Of a stretch of 64,000 nt of DNA, positions 59,410 to 64,000 are shown piece after piece. Position 1 is the stretch's first letter. Each line of letters opens with the position of its first letter. This stretch comes from Bisporella sp. PMI_857 (taxonomy: Eukaryota > Ascomycota > Leotiomycetes > Helotiales > Helotiaceae), in assembly GCA_021307315.1 (NCBI GenBank), contig JAJSPD010000032.1:434001-498000 (forward strand), in the 5' to 3' direction. Both the position numbers and the translations under genes were made by a program. The notes under the pieces were generated by a model. That model was not told the DNA's origin. It saw only the letters and a list, made by a program, of their open reading frames with translations, and did no database searches.

Positions 59410-62400
59410 TTAAGCATATCCATGTGCCTTCAACCACTCTAGAATAATCTTCGAGTCTCTCTCTTTGTATGTCGCACGACTACGGATCGTATCGCTTACA
59501 ATCGCCAATGATCGATCGTAACCTCTGATATCCTTGCCCTCAAAGAATTTCGCAATTTCTTGCTCCTTTTCCTTGTCCGAGAATCGGTCCAAGCTCATCT
59601 TGATGAAACGATCCCAAACAACCATATTGGTGGCCAATCTTGCATAAAGAGGATCGAAGTTTTTCTGAATGAATTTCCAGAGACCATCGCGGGTCTTTGC
59701 ATTGATCGAAAGAGCGTTCGCAGCCGTATGAATGTCCTGAACTGGAACTGTCGTATTCATAAACTCGAGGAAATCTGCCAAGAGCTCAGGGTCTTGGAGT
59801 CGTCCAAGAGCGCGAAGAATGATTTCCTTGCCATCGACAGAAGATGTCGCGGACCACTCTTTCTTCAGATCGTGGTATTCCTTGGAACCACCATGTCGAA
59901 TGACAATTGAGTAGATTGCGGATCGAAGATTGGAGTTTATAGCAGATGTATCTTTACCACTGAAGTATAGATCGAAGCGACGTTGAGCTTCGGCGATAAC
60001 TCCCTTTTGCCCGTTAATCCCTGCGGTGGTGATAAGTTGAGCCCGAAGTTGTGTTGTAAGAAGGTCATCACCTGTAGATGGCTCCCAACCTATCTTCTTC
60101 ACTGCTGGACCGATCAGCTTGGCAGTAAAATTCTGCAATCCTTCCGAGATCTGAGCATTCTCGGAGAAGACTGATTTGACAGTGGCAAGTGAGTTAATTA
60201 TTTGCGACCAGACTAGAGCGTTGTTCTCCTCAGAAAAGCCTTCTGTCAAAGCCAGTAGACCAGATGTTGATGCGTCCCCGGAGAGTGCTAAAGCACCAGC
60301 ATCTGCAATTAGGCCAATCTTGTCAGAGATCGTCAGACGATCAAGTTGTTTGCCAAGCTTTGAGAGTCGATCAGGTGGATAATTAGTGCGATAGAAGCCA
60401 GTATTGTCTGTGTTAACCTTATAGAATGAATCATCCACCTCTCTGACAGTATCTTCCTTCTTTTCGAGAGCAATATTGGCAACACTGGCCCCAGACTTGC
60501 CTTGGAGACCAAGAGGAATCCACCATTTAGTTTCATCATCAGCTGACTTAGAATCACCCGTGGATAGATATCTTGCTTGTCGGACCCCAATTTGACCAGG
60601 CTCTTCAGCAACAGTGACCACGGGAAACCCGATCTTGCGGATCCATGGATCCATCAAGGCATTAACGTCCTGCCCCGAAGCCACGCTCAGAGCTGCCCAG
60701 AGATCATTGGTTGTCGCATTGCCGAATGAGTGAGATTTAAGATAGCTGGACACCCCTTTGAGGAAGGTATCCCGACCAAGATGGGCAGCCAGCATACGGA
60801 TCACCGAACTACCTTTCAGATAACTGATAGCATCAAAGATCTGATCGACATCTAAAGCATCTTTCACTGGAACCTCAATTGGATGGGAGCTTCGAAGAGC
60901 ATCAAGGTTCAATGCAGTTTGCATGCCCTCGGAAACAAATTGAGCCCACACATTCCATTCAGGATGAATCTTATCTGTCGCGAGCCAGCCGACCCAGGTA
61001 GCGAATCCTTCATTGAGCCAAAGCTCATCCCACCAATCCATAGTCACAAGATTGCCGAACCATTGGTGAGCCAATTCATGAGCAACCACGTAGGCAATCC
61101 GATTGGTGTATTTTCGATCTGACGTGTTCTCATCAAATAGCACTGCGGTTGTTCTATATGTGACAAGTCCCCAATTTTCCATCGCTCCATGGGAAAATTC
61201 ATGAACGGCAAGAAGGTCAGATTTCGGTAAGGGATAGTCAATATCAAAAATCTCAGAGAAATAGTCGATAACTTGAGGAGCGTGATCAAGTGCAAAGCGC
61301 GCCTGCTCCTTCAGCCCTCTTGTGGTATAGACTCTTACTGGAAGCGGTTTTCCTTTGTACTTTCGCTTTGTGAAATCTTCAATATACTCGAAGTCTCCCA
61401 CGGCCCACGCAAGCAAATATGTGCTCATAATTGGGGTTGTCTCAAAAGAAACAACTTTGTATCCTGGTTTATTGGATATCGTTTCCTTCTCTGGCATATT
61501 ACTCAAGGCGACTTGATCCTCAGGAAGTTCAATCTTGAAATCAAAAGTAGCTTTCAAGTTTGGCTCATCAAAACAAGGGAATGCCCGACGTGCGTCACAA
61601 CTTTCGAATTGAGTTGAGAACATTACATGGCTATCACCATCCTTGGGCACTGATGCTGCGGGGGCAACAGGTGGCTTGTACTTGGATCGGTAGAAGCCAG
61701 CCATAGAATTATTAACGGTTCCAGTAAAGTCGAAAACGACTAGAACATTTTTGGATTCAGGTAAATCTTCCGAAAACGAAATGGTGGCTCGCTGTCTAGG
61801 GACATCATAGGTGATATTGGATGGCTATATGTAATCCAGGAGTCAGACAAAATAAAATAAAATAAAAGGACGTCATGCCTGAGATGATAGAGTAGAGAAC
61901 ATGGCAACTCACTTTGACAAGGGATTGGCCCAGTCTAACCTCGGCACTTTTGATTGTGATTTGGTGAGTGTTGACCACTACTTCTTTGGTAGTCTTGACG
62001 ATATTTGAGCGGATGGAGACAGTTCCCGAGTACCCAAAATTACCCCCAAGCTCAATGTCATAAATTGACAGGTCATAATGAATGGGTTTGATATTGTCTG
62101 GCAGGACATCTCGCTCTATGGTTTGGGCAGCCATACTGACGCAAGATCTGTTAGTAATGGGGTTAAAAGCGCCTTGTATAAGTGTTCGGGGCACAGGGCG
62201 AGATTGAAGGGAAGGATGCAATAGCGATAGTTTGTGTCTCAAGGGTTGTTGTTGCTGCTGGGATACAGTTCGTACTTGTACTTTTGTGCAAATTCCGTAT
62301 TTGGGCAGCCGCTGTGGTAGCGGGGCGCTCAAGAGCGGCTGAAGGAGGAGTGGAGGGAAAGCATTATTGGCCGGCGTCACAAATGGAGCGGGAAAGGAAC

Positions 62401-62428
62401 GAAATGCAGATTGTGCAGGCTTTAACAT
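59410..62428 (-). CDS. APE2: M1 family alanine/arginine aminopeptidase 2, with mitochondrial-like N-terminal extension
   Basis: This zinc aminopeptidase trims N-terminal residues from peptides. Minus-strand exons are 61913-62428 and 59410-61824, with an 88-base intron joining SLVK to PSNITYDVPRQR, giving 976 residues. The M1 core holds GAMENWG (about 384-390), HELAHQWFGNLVTMDWWDEL (HExxH about 421-425, with the third zinc ligand in NEGFATW about 443) and the DDELTKWW-like and ERAP1-like C-terminal repeats. The first 98 residues are rich in Pro, Leu, Gln and Arg, and poor in acidic residues, like a mitochondrial presequence. A second in-frame ATG at 62134 (MAAQTIERDVLPDN) begins exactly at the family's usual start. 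The gene could therefore make two forms. The open frame reaches 62455, but only as a TTG codon. Confidence 0.94.
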
Positions 62429-62950
62429 GAGGCAAATTCCTTTTTGGAGGGCCAATTACATAAGAGCCCAAAGTGGCAAAAAGAATAGAAGAGGAAGGCG
62501 AGCCAATTTGAGAAGTTAATAAAAATGTAATATTGATTACTGTGCCATTGGAGGGGGAGGGAAGCCGGACTGCAGTTGACTGTATTGTTAGTTTAGTCAC
62601 TCTTGACAAACCTACACTTCACCTACTGCATGAGGCTAGATCTCAGCCTGCTAATCCTGGTTGATTGAGCAGGGGCTTTCATTGGATAAATCTTTTTCTC
62701 CGATATGCAAGGCTGTAAGGCTGAGAGAACAGACTACATCCTATTACTACAATCAATATCTTAATGTTGATCAATTTTTAACATAGCAAATAGTGAATTT
62801 TCTTGCATAAATAGGTAGGCGTATGAAGATGTCTCACAATTAATGACAAATTGAGGAGCATACAATAAGGTGAAAATTAATAGCCATGTCTGAAATCGGC
62901 TTCTATTTCTCTGAGACTCCGCATTGACCACCACCTGCCAATGGCACCCC
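62429..62950. promoter_or_regulatory. Divergent promoter region between APE2 and the CENP-W-like gene
   Basis: These 522 bases separate two starts facing away from each other. The part near 62700-62880 is AT-rich. No motif was assigned. Confidence 0.45.
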
Positions 62951-63455
62951 ATGGCCGATGCTGCTATGGCTGGAATCAACAATAGCCAAACTCCCCGCCC
63001 CCCTCTTCAAGACAGCAGCAAAGACAGCAAAATGGCAGCGCAGAAGCTATATCCACGTGCAACTATCAAGAAAATAGTCAAAGCTCACTCACAGCGTAAT
63101 CTAAGCAAAAATGTTGACGTCCTGGTAAGCATTTCGAGCCTTTACGCGACGCGTCACAAACATGGAGCTGATGAATCCCGCAGATTTTCCTCGACTATAC
63201 TTTGTTCCTACAAACGTACGTACGATTTCGATCCGCTGCTTGCACAAGATATATCGACGTATGAACCGTGGCACTCATTAACAGGTTCAATAGATTGATG
63301 AAGGAGGCAACCATCAACGCAAAGCAGGCTGGTGAACGTGGCATTAGCGCCAAGAGCGTCAAAAAGGTGACAGAGGTATGTGCAGCCGCTCTCAGGGTCA
63401 GCTCTAGGATTGTACTAATATTTGGTAGTTGTCTCTGGCAAAGTTCAAGGGATGA
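62951..63455 (+). CDS. CENP-W-like histone-fold kinetochore protein
   Basis: A small protein of 107 residues. Exons are 62951-63124, 63184-63215 (32 bases), 63285-63375 and 63429-63455; all junctions are in frame. The joined core reads KLYPRATIKKIVKAHSQRNL, SKNVDVLIFLDYTLFLQTF, LMKEATINAKQAGERGISAK, then VKKVTELSLAKFKG. This alpha-helical pattern matches the histone fold of fungal CENP-W, partner of CENP-T in the inner kinetochore. Three in-frame ATGs (62951, about 62966 and 63032) precede the core. The one at 63032 would give an 80-residue protein and has a good context, so the first 27 residues may be untranslated. A generic CBF/NF-Y-type histone-fold subunit is the main alternative. Confidence 0.75.
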
Positions 63456-64000
63456 GCTATCCTATCGTCAACTTAGTTTTGCCTAGACCTGCAACCGATG
63501 AGGGTATTCCTTTCTATCACCATTACGTCCGTTCTCAGGGTATGTTGTGGACAGAATTGGCCGCGTATTCATAAAAGGGTGGGTAACAGCAAGAGGATAT
63601 TTCAGTATTATTATGGCCAGAAGAAATACTAGAAATCCGTATAGTATGGCTAGTGGTAGTACAAGGCTGCTGTGAAGCTAACAAGATGTCAGCCTGGTCG
63701 ACAGGGGTGAATGTTGTACCTAGATGGGCAAACGAGAAAAGGGTCGTGTGTGCTCCTCATGGAGGCATTAATGAATAGAACAATTTATTGAACACTGCTT
63801 TCGAGGGTTTGTGATAGCCCATTTCAGTTGTGCATGTTAAAATTTAATGAAAACTCTTAAACTCCCGTTTGCGACGGGTTGTGAGGTTGTTGAAGTTTAA
63901 TGGTGGTTCTGGTTCTTTGAGCTTCTGTCACCCAAAATTAAAAAAAACTAAAAAAAAAAAAAAACAAGGGTGACAGGGTTGGCAAGGTAGAAGTTCTGGG
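63456..64000. other. Right-edge non-coding region
   Basis: No gene was recognised in the last 545 bases. They contain the 3' UTR of the CENP-W-like gene and A-rich runs at about 63938-63964 that may be a weak homopolymer repeat. Confidence 0.55.

Noticed and set aside
62429..62455. Upstream extension of APE2 to 62455
   Set aside because: The open frame starts with TTG there; the first ATG is at 62428.

Overview
The window is 64 kb of nuclear DNA from a filamentous ascomycete (Pezizomycotina). The evidence is short GT-AG introns of about 45-80 bases with CTNAC-like branch sites, dense genes on both strands, and fungal-specific families (LtrA-type membrane proteins, Dal5-like MFS carriers, questin-oxidase-like enzymes, EDE1/SLA1 endocytic scaffolds). 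The protein sequences feel closest to Leotiomycetes (Helotiales, Botrytis/Sclerotinia relatives). That last step is recognition, not a search. There are no bacterial operons, CRISPR arrays, rRNA genes or intact transposons.

Layout. 1-6 kb: the 5' part of an LtrA-like gene (-), a PLAC8 cysteine-rich protein (+) and a cytochrome P450 of CYP7/CYP8 type (+). 6-9.2 kb: a gene-poor stretch holding two strong inverted repeats. 9.2-24 kb: SLA1 (+), a WW-domain protein (+), an unknown single-pass membrane protein (-), alpha-tubulin (+) and EDE1 (+). 24-33 kb: an MFS transporter (+), a tRNA-Cys-like gene (-), a complete second LtrA-like gene (-) and the mitochondrial fission dynamin DNM1 (-). 33-44 kb: an F-box protein (+), a PEBP-family protein (+), an unknown 344-residue protein (-), the PP2A regulatory subunit CDC55 (+) and a UDP-GlcNAc transporter of YEA4 type (+). 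44-56 kb: AMP deaminase (+), a UBE3D-like HECT_2 protein (-), a questin-oxidase-like enzyme (+) and the checkpoint clamp loader RAD17 (-). 56-64 kb: an F-box protein (+), the M1 aminopeptidase APE2 (-) and a CENP-W-like histone-fold protein (+).

Most genes are unrelated housekeeping loci. The clearest functional grouping is SLA1 and EDE1, two scaffolds of the actin-dependent endocytic site, within 15 kb of each other and flanking alpha-tubulin. I rebuilt splice structures by hand, so exon boundaries are predictions that keep frame and restore family motifs. The observations most worth checking are a one-base frameshift in a seven-G run of the otherwise intact CDC55 gene, three GC-AG introns (two in one F-box gene), two possible start sites in APE2 that would give mitochondrial and cytosolic forms, and a long structured intron in the UBE3D-like gene. 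I did not find a convincing undescribed multi-gene system.
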